This document shows, piece by piece, positions 11,300 through 19,806 of a stretch of 64,000 nt of DNA. The notes beneath the pieces were generated by a model that saw only the letters and a program-made list of their open reading frames with translations, did not search any database and was not told the DNA's origin. Source of the DNA: an uncultured Holophagaceae bacterium. Its GTDB lineage: Bacteria; Acidobacteriota; Holophagae; Holophagales; Holophagaceae. The DNA lies in assembly GCA_903937385.1 (NCBI GenBank), contig CAIZZF010000004.1:79809-143808 (forward strand), in the 5' to 3' direction. The first letter of the stretch is position 1. Each line of letters begins with the position of its first letter. The position numbers were made by a program, and so were the translations under genes.

Positions 11300-12540
11300 T
11301 CCTCGCCCGGCTGGCCCTGCGGAACCTGCTGCGCCAGAGGCGCCGCACGGCACTCACGCTGCTGGTGGTGGTGGCGGGTTTCCTGGCCCTGAGCCTGGCC
11401 GGGGGTTTCATGGCCCAGACCTTCCAGGGCCTCTCCGACGGCGCCATCCGCGGCGGCCTCGGCCACCTCCAGATCCTGCCCCCGGGTGCCCTGGACGGCG
11501 ACGAGGCCCAGAGCCTGGAGAAGGCCCTGCCGGACGGCGAGGCCCTGGCCGCAACCCTGCGGCGGGACCCGGCCGTGGCCGAGGTGCTGCCCCGCATCAG
11601 CTTCATGGGTCTGCTCTCCAACGGCCCCAAGAGCGTGGCCTTCCTGGGCACGGCAGTGGATCCCGTGCTGGAGCCCCGCCACATGGCCAGCGCCGAGGCC
11701 CTGAAGGATGGCGCCAAAGCCCCGGGCGGTGCGGGCTCCCGCTGGCTAGGGGCGGATCCAGCGGCCCGTGAGGTGATCCTCGGCGTGGGCCTGGCCCGGG
11801 CTCTGGGCGCCTCCGTCGGCAGCTCCCTCACGCTGATGTCCACCACTCGCGACGGCGCCCTCAACGCGGTGGATGTCGAGGTGGTCGGCCTCCAGGACCT
11901 GGGCCTCCGCGAGCTCAACGACCGCTTTCTCGCGGTCAGCCTCGCCACCGCGGGGCAGCTGCTGGACGCAGGCCCGGCCCGGTCGCGGCTGTCCCTCATC
12001 CTGAAGCGCCCCGGCGATGTGGAGGCCGAGCAAGCGCGGCTCCAGGCCCAGCTGCCGGGCACGGTGGTGAAACCCTGGTTCGAGCTGGCCTCCTTCTACC
12101 GGCAGGTGAAGCTGCTCTACTTCGCCATCTTCGGCTTCATGGGGCTGGTGCTGTTCTTCGTGGTGCTGCTGGCCACGGTCAACACGCTGCTCATGTCCGT
12201 CATGGAGCGGGTGCGGGAGTTCGGCGTGCTGCGGGCCATGGGTCTCCAGCCCCGGCAGCTGCTGGCCCTGCTCCAGTGGGAGGGCGCCTTCCTGGGCCTG
12301 TTCGGCAGCGCCCTGGGCCTGGCCGCGACCCTGCTTCTGCGGGCCGGGCTCAACGCCCTGCACCTGCAGATGCCCGCCCCGCCGGGCACCAGCCACGGCT
12401 ACGAGCTGAACATCCACCTGGTGCCCGCGGTGTATCTCTTCGTGGCCCTGGGCCTCCAGGCCACCCTCCAGGTCAGCGCCCTCTTCCCCGGCCTCAAGGC
12501 CGCGCGGCTGCGGATTGTGGAAGCCCTGCGTCATATCTAG
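11296..12540 (+). CDS. ABC transporter permease (FtsX/MacB type)
   Basis: Permease partner of the preceding ATPase. The 414-residue protein has one N-terminal membrane helix (about 18-40), a periplasmic MacB-PCD-like domain of about 230 residues, then three helices in the last 140 residues with the FtsX-family motif MERVREFGVLRAMG. This is the LolC/LolE/MacB layout with four transmembrane helices. The start overlaps the ATPase stop (ATGA), showing translational coupling. Only one permease gene is present, so the transporter would be a homodimer of permeases unless another gene elsewhere supplies a second. Confidence 0.88.
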   Translation: MILARLALRNLLRQRRRTALTLLVVVAGFLALSLAGGFMAQTFQGLSDGAIRGGLGHLQILPPGALDGDEAQSLEKALPDGEALAATLRRDPAVAEVLPRISFMGLLSNGPKSVAFLGTAVDPVLEPRHMASAEALKDGAKAPGGAGSRWLGADPAAREVILGVGLARALGASVGSSLTLMSTTRDGALNAVDVEVVGLQDLGLRELNDRFLAVSLATAGQLLDAGPARSRLSLILKRPGDVEAEQARLQAQLPGTVVKPWFELASFYRQVKLLYFAIFGFMGLVLFFVVLLATVNTLLMSVMERVREFGVLRAMGLQPRQLLALLQWEGAFLGLFGSALGLAATLLLRAGLNALHLQMPAPPGTSHGYELNIHLVPAVYLFVALGLQATLQVSALFPGLKAARLRIVEALRHI

Positions 12541-12580
12541 GGCCTGGGCAGAACCCATCGCCAGGAAAGAGAGAACCACG

Positions 12581-12676
12581 CTCGCTGAGAACGGACAAGA
12601 AAGCAGAGGGTCGCTGAGGGAGGCAGCCACCTACCCTTCTCTGCGGACCTCTGTCCCCTCGACCGTTCTCAGCGAG
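12581..12676. repeat. Long inverted repeat after the ABC permease
   Basis: A perfect 14-bp inverted repeat (CTCGCTGAGAACGG at 12581-12594, CCGTTCTCAGCGAG at 12663-12676) encloses a second partial one (CAGAGG at 12604-12609, CCTCTG at 12648-12653). It lies in the 207-bp gap between the permease and pgpA. It could fold into a long imperfect hairpin in RNA. No coding potential is evident. Confidence 0.75.
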
Positions 12677-12747
12677 AGTTGTTAATTGGACCTTGGGATC
12701 TGAAGGTTCAAATGGGGCAGCGCCGATGCATGGCCTACCATGGGCGG

Positions 12748-13329
12748 ATGGACTCGAACGCACCCACCAGCGCCGCTGGCCCCAGGGCTCCCCGCCTCGC
12801 CTGGTGGCTGGCCACGGGGCTCGGCAGCGGCTACCTCCGGCCCGCGCCGGGCACCTGGGGCAGCCTGGCGGGGCTGCTCGCCTGGGTGCTGCTGGTGCGC
12901 GGCCTGGGCATCCTCGCCGCCCCCTGGACCGCCGGGGTGCTGCTGGCGGCGCCCCTGGCCTTGACCCTGGTGGCCGTCTGGGCGGCGGACACGGTGGTGA
13001 AAGAGACCGGCCTGAAGGACCCGTCCTGGATCGTGATCGACGAGTGGGCGGGCGTCTGGTTCGCCCTGACGCCGCTGCTGTTCACCGTGACGGTGCAGCC
13101 CCAGCCCTGGCTGCTGTGGGCTGCGCGGCTGACGGCGCCGTTCCTGCTGTTCCGGCTCTTCGACATCTGGAAGCCCGGCCCCGTGGACACGGCCCAGCGC
13201 CTGCCCGGTGGCTGGGGCGTGGTGCTGGACGATGTGCTGGCGGGAATCCTCGCAGCGCTGATCGCCTGGCCCCTGGACCAGTGGCTCGGCGCCCAGTCCC
13301 TCGCCCACCCCGGCCGCTGGGGCGGGTGA
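12748..13329 (+). CDS. pgpA: Phosphatidylglycerophosphatase A
   Basis: Removes the phosphate from phosphatidylglycerophosphate to give phosphatidylglycerol in the inner membrane. The family signature is plain: ATGLGSGYLRPAPGTWGSL near the N-terminus and KDPSWIVIDEWAGVW near residue 95, with acidic residues for metal binding. Several hydrophobic helices follow. The start is uncertain: ATG 12748 gives a 193-residue protein, and an in-frame ATG at 12730 adds six residues. It converges with the XPB helicase gene across a repeat-filled gap. Confidence 0.92.
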   Translation: MDSNAPTSAAGPRAPRLAWWLATGLGSGYLRPAPGTWGSLAGLLAWVLLVRGLGILAAPWTAGVLLAAPLALTLVAVWAADTVVKETGLKDPSWIVIDEWAGVWFALTPLLFTVTVQPQPWLLWAARLTAPFLLFRLFDIWKPGPVDTAQRLPGGWGVVLDDVLAGILAALIAWPLDQWLGAQSLAHPGRWGG

Positions 13330-13352
13330 AGCCACCTCAGGAAAAGAAACAG

Positions 13353-13465
13353 ATCCACCACGAAGATCCCGTGCCGGCGTGCCGGCGCGCGGGTTGGGAT
13401 CTTCGTGGCGGATCAGTTTTCATTCCAACCCCGGCGCCGAGACGCCCGGCATGGGATCTTCGTGG
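13353..13465. repeat. Three-copy repeat between convergent pgpA and xpb
   Basis: CCACGAAGATCCC occurs at 13358-13370 and its reverse complement GGGATCTTCGTGG at 13396-13408 and again at 13453-13465. The first pair is extended by GATCC(A/G)CCACG arms. Either right-hand copy can pair with the left copy. Placed between two converging genes, it plausibly acts as a bidirectional terminator, and it resembles the other gene-end repeats in this window. Confidence 0.75.
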
Positions 13466-13475
13466 TTAAAGCAGG

Positions 13476-15221
13476 TCATCCCCTGGTGTCATCGAGCAGC
13501 TGCTTCCACACGTTGGGCTCGCTGAGGCGGCCGGACTCATCGAAGTGGCGGCTCTCGATGAGGTAGCGGTAGCCCTGCTCGGTGAGGAAGAGCTGTCGGT
13601 TGCGGGCGAACTCCTGCTCGGTGGTGTCGCGGCTGATGAGGCTGTAGAAGTAGCTCAGGTTCTTGTCGCCCTTGGGCCGGAGAATGCGGCCCAGGCGCTG
13701 GGCTTCTTCCTGCCGGGACCCGAAGGTGCCGCTCACCTGGATGGCCACGGAGGCATCCGGCAGGTCGATGGCGAAGTTGGCCACCTTGCTCACGATGAGG
13801 ATGCGCAGCTGGCCCTCGCGGAACTGCCGGAACAGCACCTCGCGCTCCTTCTCCGGGGTCTGTCCCGTGAGCACCGGGGCGCCCAGGCGCTCGCCGATGA
13901 TCCGCAGCTGCTCCAGGTACTGGCCGATGATCAGGATGTTGTCCTTGGGATGGCCCGCCAGCAGCTCGTCCACCACGGCCAGCTTGAGGCTGTTCTCGGA
14001 GGCGATGCGGAAGCGCTGCCGCTGGTCCGCCACGGCGTATTCCATGCGCTCGTCCGTGGGCTGGGGGACGCGGATCTCCAGGCAGTGGGCCGTGGCGATG
14101 AAGCCGTCCTTCTCCAGCATCTTCCAGGGCACATCCACCCGCTTGGGGCCGATGAGGCTGAAGACGTCCTCCTCCTTGCCGTCCTCTCGCACCAGCGTGG
14201 CCGTGAGGCCCAGGCGCCGCTTGGCCTGCAGCTCCGCCACGGCCCGGAAGATGGGCGCAGGCAGCATATGCACCTCGTCGTAGATCACCAGGCCCCAGTT
14301 GGCGGCCTCGAAGATCTTGAAGTGCTCGAAGGGGCCAGACTTGCTGCGGCGGTAGGTGAGGATCTGGTAGGTGGCGATGGTGACCGGCTTGATCTCCTTG
14401 ACGTCGCCCATGTAGAGACCCACCTGGTCCTCGGTGAGGGTGGTCTTGTCGAGCAGCTCCTGCTTCCACTGCTTCACGGCGGTGCCGTTGGTGGTGAGCA
14501 CCAGGGTATGGGTCTGGAGACTGCCCATGCAGCCGATGCCGATGACAGTCTTGCCGGCTCCACAGGGCAATACCAGCACACCCGCGCCGCCTTCGGGCCC
14601 GCCGCCCGCGTGGAAGACATCCACGGCGGCCTGCTGGTAGGGCCGGAGGCCGAAGGGCTTGCCGTTCTGCTTCAGGTTGGGCGCCATGCCGAAGGCCAGG
14701 GGATCGCCCGGCTTGTAGCCCGCCATGTCCTGGACCGGATGGCCCAGCCGGATGAGCTGCAGCTTCACCTCGCCGCGCATGCCCGTCTGCAGGTAGATCC
14801 CCCGCTCGTCCGGGTAGGGCTCGGCCAGGAGGCCCTGCAGGGACTTCTGGTTCTCCAGCTCCCAGAACAGGCCGCGGTCGTCCATCTCCAGGGCCAGCCG
14901 GTCGCCCTTGGCCACCAGGCGCAGCTTGCCGTAGCGGGTGCCGTGGTCCTCGATCTCCTGCAGCAGGTTCTGGGGCACGGGATACTTGGACCAGGTGTTC
15001 AAGGTCTCGATCATCTCCGCGCAGCTCACACCCGAGGCGCTGGCGTTCCAGAGGCTCAGCGGCGTGATGCGGTAGGTGTGGATGTGTTCCGGGCTCTTCA
15101 CCAGCTCCGCGAAGCGCGCCAGCTCGTCCCGCACCTGCTCAAACACAGGATTCGCCACCTCGAGGAGCAGCGTGCGATCGCTCTGGACGATCAGGGGATT
15201 CTCGGGGCGGATGGCAATCAC
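13476..15221 (-). CDS. xpb: XPB/Rad25-type DNA repair helicase
   Basis: SF2 helicase of the bacterial XPB (ERCC3) family. The 581-residue protein begins with a Helicase_C_3-type domain (about residues 8-110, NPLIVQSDRTLLLEV to PVPQNLLQEIEDHGTRYG). Walker A PCGAGKT lies near 220, the DEAH-type box DEVH near 315, the XPB-specific RED motif (ATLVRED) near 345, and the C-terminal helicase lobe ends with QRLGRILRPKGD. The start appears to be GTG 15221, without a clear Shine-Dalgarno site. In actinobacteria xpb is next to a gene for a Helicase_C_3 protein; here the equivalent is at 23.2 kb, divergent and separated by three surface-protein genes. Role: DNA unwinding or translocation, probably in repair. 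Confidence 0.92.
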   Translation of the reverse strand: MIAIRPENPLIVQSDRTLLLEVANPVFEQVRDELARFAELVKSPEHIHTYRITPLSLWNASASGVSCAEMIETLNTWSKYPVPQNLLQEIEDHGTRYGKLRLVAKGDRLALEMDDRGLFWELENQKSLQGLLAEPYPDERGIYLQTGMRGEVKLQLIRLGHPVQDMAGYKPGDPLAFGMAPNLKQNGKPFGLRPYQQAAVDVFHAGGGPEGGAGVLVLPCGAGKTVIGIGCMGSLQTHTLVLTTNGTAVKQWKQELLDKTTLTEDQVGLYMGDVKEIKPVTIATYQILTYRRSKSGPFEHFKIFEAANWGLVIYDEVHMLPAPIFRAVAELQAKRRLGLTATLVREDGKEEDVFSLIGPKRVDVPWKMLEKDGFIATAHCLEIRVPQPTDERMEYAVADQRQRFRIASENSLKLAVVDELLAGHPKDNILIIGQYLEQLRIIGERLGAPVLTGQTPEKEREVLFRQFREGQLRILIVSKVANFAIDLPDASVAIQVSGTFGSRQEEAQRLGRILRPKGDKNLSYFYSLISRDTTEQEFARNRQLFLTEQGYRYLIESRHFDESGRLSEPNVWKQLLDDTRG

Positions 15222-15453
15222 GGGGGGGCAGGCCTAAACCTTTGAGCGTAGAGGGGTATCCGGATGCGGTCAACGAAGATGCCCGGCCCCATGCTGCCCA
15301 GGGGCCTCGAGGCCTTGCAGAGAAGCGGACTCCCGGGGCATTTGACTAGAAATGCATGGGTTTCCCTGAGTGCGAAGCGGTCTATGATCTCCAGATCCCC
15401 TGGCGCCGGTCCAACCTTCCTGGATCGTCCCGCGGATCCCCTCTGGAGTCGCC

Positions 15454-18400
15454 ATGGGCCTCACAACTTCCCGAATCCTGGCTGTCCTGGCGCTCCTGGC
15501 GACCCTGCCCCTGGGCGCCCAGGACGATGCCTACAAGGCTCAGTACCAGGTCAACTACAAGCGCTTCACCCGCGGTGACGATCTCAAGATCCAGGATGAG
15601 GCCTGGGGCAGGCTGGAGTGGTTCCGGGAGCGCATGGGCGGCGACCTGGGTCCCGAATTCTCGCGCCATCTGCTCGCTGAGGCTGAGAAGGAGCGGACCA
15701 AGTATCCGGAGCTCTTTAAGTCCGCCTTTGGTCCCGAGCTCCCGGCGGCCATCCCCTCCGCGGCCTGGACCAGCCTCGGTCCCACCACCGCCGCCTTCAC
15801 CCAGAACGGCTCCACCCTCTTCAAGGTGGACAGCGGCCGCCTGCGCAACATCCTGGTGGACACCGCCGATAGCACGGGCAACACCGTCTATGTCCTAGCC
15901 AGCGGTGGGGGCCTCTGGAAGACCACCAACTTCCTGAGCGCGCTCCCCGCCTGGACCGCCCTCACGGACTTCATTGGCAGCAACATGTCCGGGGCCGCCA
16001 CCTTCGGCCGGGTGACCAGCACCCTCTATGTGGGAGCAGGAGATCCCTTCGACCTGGGGGTGGGCGGCTTCGTCGTCAAGTCCTCCAACGGCGGCACCAC
16101 CTGGACTGCGGGGGTCCATCTGGGCGCCGCCGCCAAGATCTATGACCTCAAGGTGGATACCAGCCAGAGCAACGACATCGTCCTGGTGGGCACGGATGTG
16201 GGCCTGTACCGCTCCACCGATGGCGGCACGACCTACAGTGCCGTCGCCGGCATCCCGGCCACCTCCAAGGCCTGGAGCCTGGTCAGGTCCAATGCCGGCT
16301 GGCTGGTCGCCACCCAGACCACCGCCACCAGCAAGGCGGGCTTCGTCTTCCTCAGCACCGACCAGGGCGCCACCTGGACGGCGGTGGGTGCCACCCCCTT
16401 TGCCCCCGCCGGCCGCATCACCCTGGCGGTGGGCCAGCCCGGGGACAGCGTGGTCTATGGCTATGCCGCCACGCCCGATGGCTCCGCCCAGATGGACCTC
16501 CTCCGCTCTCTCGACGGGGGCACTACCTGGACCCCCCTGAACATCACCGCCAAGCTGCCCACCAACGCCAATACCGACAACCCCAACATGGACCTGATGC
16601 ACAGCCAGGCATGGTACAACCACATGATCCTGGTGGATCCCACCGATGCGGCCCGCAACACCGTCTACCTGGGTGGCAACCTGTCCTCTGCCAAGACCGT
16701 GAACGGGGGCAGCACCTGGACCCTCATCTCGAACTGGATGGCCCAGTTCAACCTGCCCTACGTTCATGCGGATCTCCACTGCGCCGCCTTCTCCACCTTT
16801 GGCGGCACCTCGCGGCTCTACTTCGGCACCGACGGCGGGATCTCCACCAGCACCGACGGCGGCACCACCTGGGACGACACCAAGAACAAGGGCCTGGTGA
16901 ACCACCTCGTCTACGCCCTGGCGGCCAACCCCGGGGTGGCCGGCAGCGCCCTGGTGGGCCTGCAGGACAACGGCACCCGCATCCGCGTGGGCACCACCGG
17001 CACCTTCAATGCGGTCCGGGGCGGTGACGGCTTCGGCGTGGCCTGGGCCCAGGCTGTGAACACGACCTCAGCGGCCTCCCTGTCCTCCTACGTCTACAAC
17101 GCCATCCGGCGGGCCACCACCAGCCCTGTCACAGACCAGAGCCAGTGGAGCAGCTTCACTTCAGGCTTGGGTTCCACGTCCTCCACCGACAACGGCGCCA
17201 GCTACTACTTCGTCACGCCGCTGGTCGCGCCACCCGCCGGGGCAGACCCCTCGGGCCAGGTGTTCTTCACCTACGGCAACGGCCTCACCGGCACCAACAG
17301 CAAGAAGATCTTCCAGAGCACCTCCTCAGGCTGGAGCAGCATCTACACGGCCCCCCTCGTGGGCGCCACAGCTGGCATCTACGTTCGGGCGGTCAGCCAC
17401 GGCATCGGCGTGAGCCCTGCCAGCCTCCAGACCATCGCCGCAGCGGGCAACGGAGGCTATGTCCTGCTCACCAGCAATGGGGGCAGCACCTGGACGCCCG
17501 TGTTCCTAGGGGCCCTCAACACAGACGGAACGCAGGCTGCGAACAGCCTGGTCACGGGCTGGCAGGGCTACAACGCCAACATTGCCTGGGCGAACAACAG
17601 CCTGCTCTATGTCTGCTCCGAGTCCCCGTTCGCCGGCTCCGTTCGGGTGGCCAAGTCCGCCAACGGAGGCAGCTCCTGGGCCGCCGCGGGAACCGGGCTT
17701 CCCGACGTTCCCGTCACCAAGCTGGCGGTGGATCCGGGGGACACCAGCGGCAACACCGTCTATGCTGCCACCTGGCTGGGCGTCTACCGCACCACCAACG
17801 GCGGCAGCTCATGGGCTGTGTTCGGCACGGGCCTCCCCCAGGGCCGCGCCACGGATATCTGGGTCGCCCCGGACGGCAGCAGCATCCGCGTGGCCACCTG
17901 GGGCCGGGGGGTGTGGGAGATCGCCGTCCCCGTGGCACCCAGCATCCTGACCGCGCCCGCCAACGTGACTGCGATCGAGGGCCACCGCGCCACCTTCACG
18001 GTTCGGGCTCTCGGCAGCGGCACCCTCAACTACCAGTGGAAGAAGAACGGCAGCGCCATTTCCGGCGCCACGGACAGCACCTACATCACCCCTACCCTGG
18101 CCCTGGCCGATAACAGCGCCACCTTCAGCTGCGATGTGACCAACAGCGTGAGCTCGGTCTCCTCCACGTCCGCCACCCTCACGATCCTGGCCCTGGGCAC
18201 CGGCACCACCGTCTCCAGCAGCACAGCGACGTTCGTCCCCGATGCGACCACCTCTGGGACTGGAACTGTCGTGGCAGGAGCCGCCGTCGAGGTTCCGTTC
18301 ACGGTTTCAGGTATCGCAGGCACCATCGGGGAAGTGACGGTGTCCCTGTATCTCACGCACACCTACGTGGGGGACCTGATCATCACCCTCGTGGCTCCGG

Positions 18401-18852
18401 ACAACAGCACCGTCGTCATCAGCAATAACGCTGGCGGGGGCTCCGGCGCCACCAACACGGCCGCCCTGGGAACCGCCTGCGGCACCTATGCGGTCTTCTC
18501 GGACACCGGGACGACCTCCATCGACACGCAGGTAACTCCCCCGGCCATCGTCGGGACCTTCCGCCCCTCCTTCCCCCTTGATGCCTTCACTGGGAAGTCC
18601 CCCAACGGCACCTGGAAGCTCCGGTTCCAGGACGTCGGCCCCGGGGACACCGGCACCTTCCAGTGCGGCGTCCTCTCCATCAAGCCCCTGGCGGGCGGGG
18701 TCTCGCTCGACGTCAATGCCGACGGGATCATCGATCTTCGCGACCTGCTCTACCTCGCGAAGTACTACGGCACCACCAATGCCACCTGCGACCTCAACAA
18801 GGACGGGACGGTAAACGACGCCGACCTCGCCCTGCTGCTCGCCGGACTGTGA
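15454..18852 (+). CDS. Secreted BNR propeller protein with Ig, P-domain and dockerin
   Basis: A 1132-residue exported protein with an N-terminal signal peptide (RILAVLALLATLPLGAQ). About residues 100-820 form a sialidase/sortilin-like beta-propeller with many BNR-type S.DGG.TW repeats. An Ig-like domain follows (about 828-905), then a proprotein-convertase-type P domain (about 920-1078, with LTHTYVGDLIITLVAPD). The C-terminal 50 residues are a type I dockerin: two calcium-binding loops, DVNADGIIDLRDL and DLNKDGTVNDADL. Dockerins bind cohesin domains. The catalytic or binding function of the propeller is unknown. The next gene, 11 bp downstream, encodes a lipoprotein that may carry a cohesin-like fold. 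Confidence 0.85.
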   Translation: MGLTTSRILAVLALLATLPLGAQDDAYKAQYQVNYKRFTRGDDLKIQDEAWGRLEWFRERMGGDLGPEFSRHLLAEAEKERTKYPELFKSAFGPELPAAIPSAAWTSLGPTTAAFTQNGSTLFKVDSGRLRNILVDTADSTGNTVYVLASGGGLWKTTNFLSALPAWTALTDFIGSNMSGAATFGRVTSTLYVGAGDPFDLGVGGFVVKSSNGGTTWTAGVHLGAAAKIYDLKVDTSQSNDIVLVGTDVGLYRSTDGGTTYSAVAGIPATSKAWSLVRSNAGWLVATQTTATSKAGFVFLSTDQGATWTAVGATPFAPAGRITLAVGQPGDSVVYGYAATPDGSAQMDLLRSLDGGTTWTPLNITAKLPTNANTDNPNMDLMHSQAWYNHMILVDPTDAARNTVYLGGNLSSAKTVNGGSTWTLISNWMAQFNLPYVHADLHCAAFSTFGGTSRLYFGTDGGISTSTDGGTTWDDTKNKGLVNHLVYALAANPGVAGSALVGLQDNGTRIRVGTTGTFNAVRGGDGFGVAWAQAVNTTSAASLSSYVYNAIRRATTSPVTDQSQWSSFTSGLGSTSSTDNGASYYFVTPLVAPPAGADPSGQVFFTYGNGLTGTNSKKIFQSTSSGWSSIYTAPLVGATAGIYVRAVSHGIGVSPASLQTIAAAGNGGYVLLTSNGGSTWTPVFLGALNTDGTQAANSLVTGWQGYNANIAWANNSLLYVCSESPFAGSVRVAKSANGGSSWAAAGTGLPDVPVTKLAVDPGDTSGNTVYAATWLGVYRTTNGGSSWAVFGTGLPQGRATDIWVAPDGSSIRVATWGRGVWEIAVPVAPSILTAPANVTAIEGHRATFTVRALGSGTLNYQWKKNGSAISGATDSTYITPTLALADNSATFSCDVTNSVSSVSSTSATLTILALGTGTTVSSSTATFVPDATTSGTGTVVAGAAVEVPFTVSGIAGTIGEVTVSLYLTHTYVGDLIITLVAPDNSTVVISNNAGGGSGATNTAALGTACGTYAVFSDTGTTSIDTQVTPPAIVGTFRPSFPLDAFTGKSPNGTWKLRFQDVGPGDTGTFQCGVLSIKPLAGGVSLDVNADGIIDLRDLLYLAKYYGTTNATCDLNKDGTVNDADLALLLAGL

Positions 18853-18863
18853 GGGAGATGACC

Positions 18864-19676
18864 ATGTCCCCGATGAAGAAGATCCTCTCTGGCTGCTTTC
18901 TCCTGGCTTTGGCCGCTCTCACCGCCTGCGGCGGCGGGGGCGGTGGCAGCGCCCCTCCCCCCACACCGACCTATACCGTCACCTTCGTGGCCGGCACGGG
19001 AGGCACCCTGACCGGCACCGCCAGCCAGAGCGTCACCTCCGGCGGCAGCACCAGCGCCGTCACAGCGGTCCCCAACGCAGGCTATGCCTTCACCAGCTGG
19101 ACCGGCGCGGGCTTCACCACCAGCACCACCAATCCCCTGGTGGTCTCCAGCGTGGCCCAGACCCTGGCCATCACCGCGAACTTCAGCCTGGTCACCGCCA
19201 CGGCCCTCGCCTACACGGATCCCACCACCGGCACCTACCTGCTGAAGAAGAATGCTGCCCTCTCCACGGCCACTCATCTGGTCCTGGAGCTGGTGGGTCC
19301 TGCGGCCACCGCGGGCTCGGGCGTCTCTGCCAGCTTCACCGCCGATACCACCAAGGTCACCTGGGCCAACGTCGCCAGCTCTGATGCGGCGGCCACCTAC
19401 CTCCAGACCGGGGGGACCTTCAACCTGGGAACGGGCACGCCCATCCTCAAGGGCAAGGTCACCGGCGGCGTCCTCCAGGTGACGGCCGCCCAGAAGGGCA
19501 CCGCCAGCCCCGTCTCCCTGAACGCGGCGCTGCTCCGGATCGCCCTGGACCTCAAGACTGGGCAGACTCCCGGGACCGTCACCCTGACGCCCGATGCCAC
19601 CAAGTGCCAGGTCATCGACAGTGCCGGTGCCATCCAGACCATCATCGTGACGGCCGGCACCCTCACCGCGCAGTAA
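18864..19676 (+). CDS. Lipoprotein with B-repeat-like and possible cohesin-like domain
   Basis: A 270-residue lipoprotein: signal peptide KKILSGCFLLALAALTAC, with the lipobox cysteine followed by six glycines. Residues about 35-110 resemble an InlB B-repeat/Flg_new domain (YTVTFVAGTGGTLTG, PNAGYAFTSWTG). The last 150 residues are all-beta and end in a pattern reminiscent of cohesins (LLRIALDLKTGQTPGTVTLT, then IIVTAGTLTAQ). That second assignment is inference only. ATG 18864 has GAGGGAG 6 nt upstream; ATG 18858 is in frame. It lies directly after the dockerin gene and probably shares its transcript, which ends at the hairpin at 19691-19722. Confidence 0.75.
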   Translation: MSPMKKILSGCFLLALAALTACGGGGGGSAPPPTPTYTVTFVAGTGGTLTGTASQSVTSGGSTSAVTAVPNAGYAFTSWTGAGFTTSTTNPLVVSSVAQTLAITANFSLVTATALAYTDPTTGTYLLKKNAALSTATHLVLELVGPAATAGSGVSASFTADTTKVTWANVASSDAAATYLQTGGTFNLGTGTPILKGKVTGGVLQVTAAQKGTASPVSLNAALLRIALDLKTGQTPGTVTLTPDATKCQVIDSAGAIQTIIVTAGTLTAQ

Positions 19677-19690
19677 GTCGTCGTTTTCAT

Positions 19691-19722
19691 CAGGGGCTGA
19701 TCCGCTCGCGGGTCAGCCCCTG
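19691..19722 (+). terminator. Terminator hairpin after lipoprotein gene
   Basis: A 10-bp stem, CAGGGGCTGA (19691-19700) and TCAGCCCCTG (19713-19722), with a 12-nt loop, follows the stop by 14 bp. The downstream tract ACCTTTGT is only weakly T-rich. Confidence 0.65.
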
Positions 19723-19806
19723 ACCTTTGTCGGAAACGTTTGACCAGGCTCAGGTTAGGGCGCGTGGGGAGATTTGCCTTGCGAGCCTTGTCATAATGAA
19801 TGCGTC

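Noticed and set aside
15222..15453. Possible tRNA or small RNA between xpb and the propeller gene
   Set aside because: No cloverleaf or terminator was found; the gap of about 230 bp probably holds the divergent promoters only.
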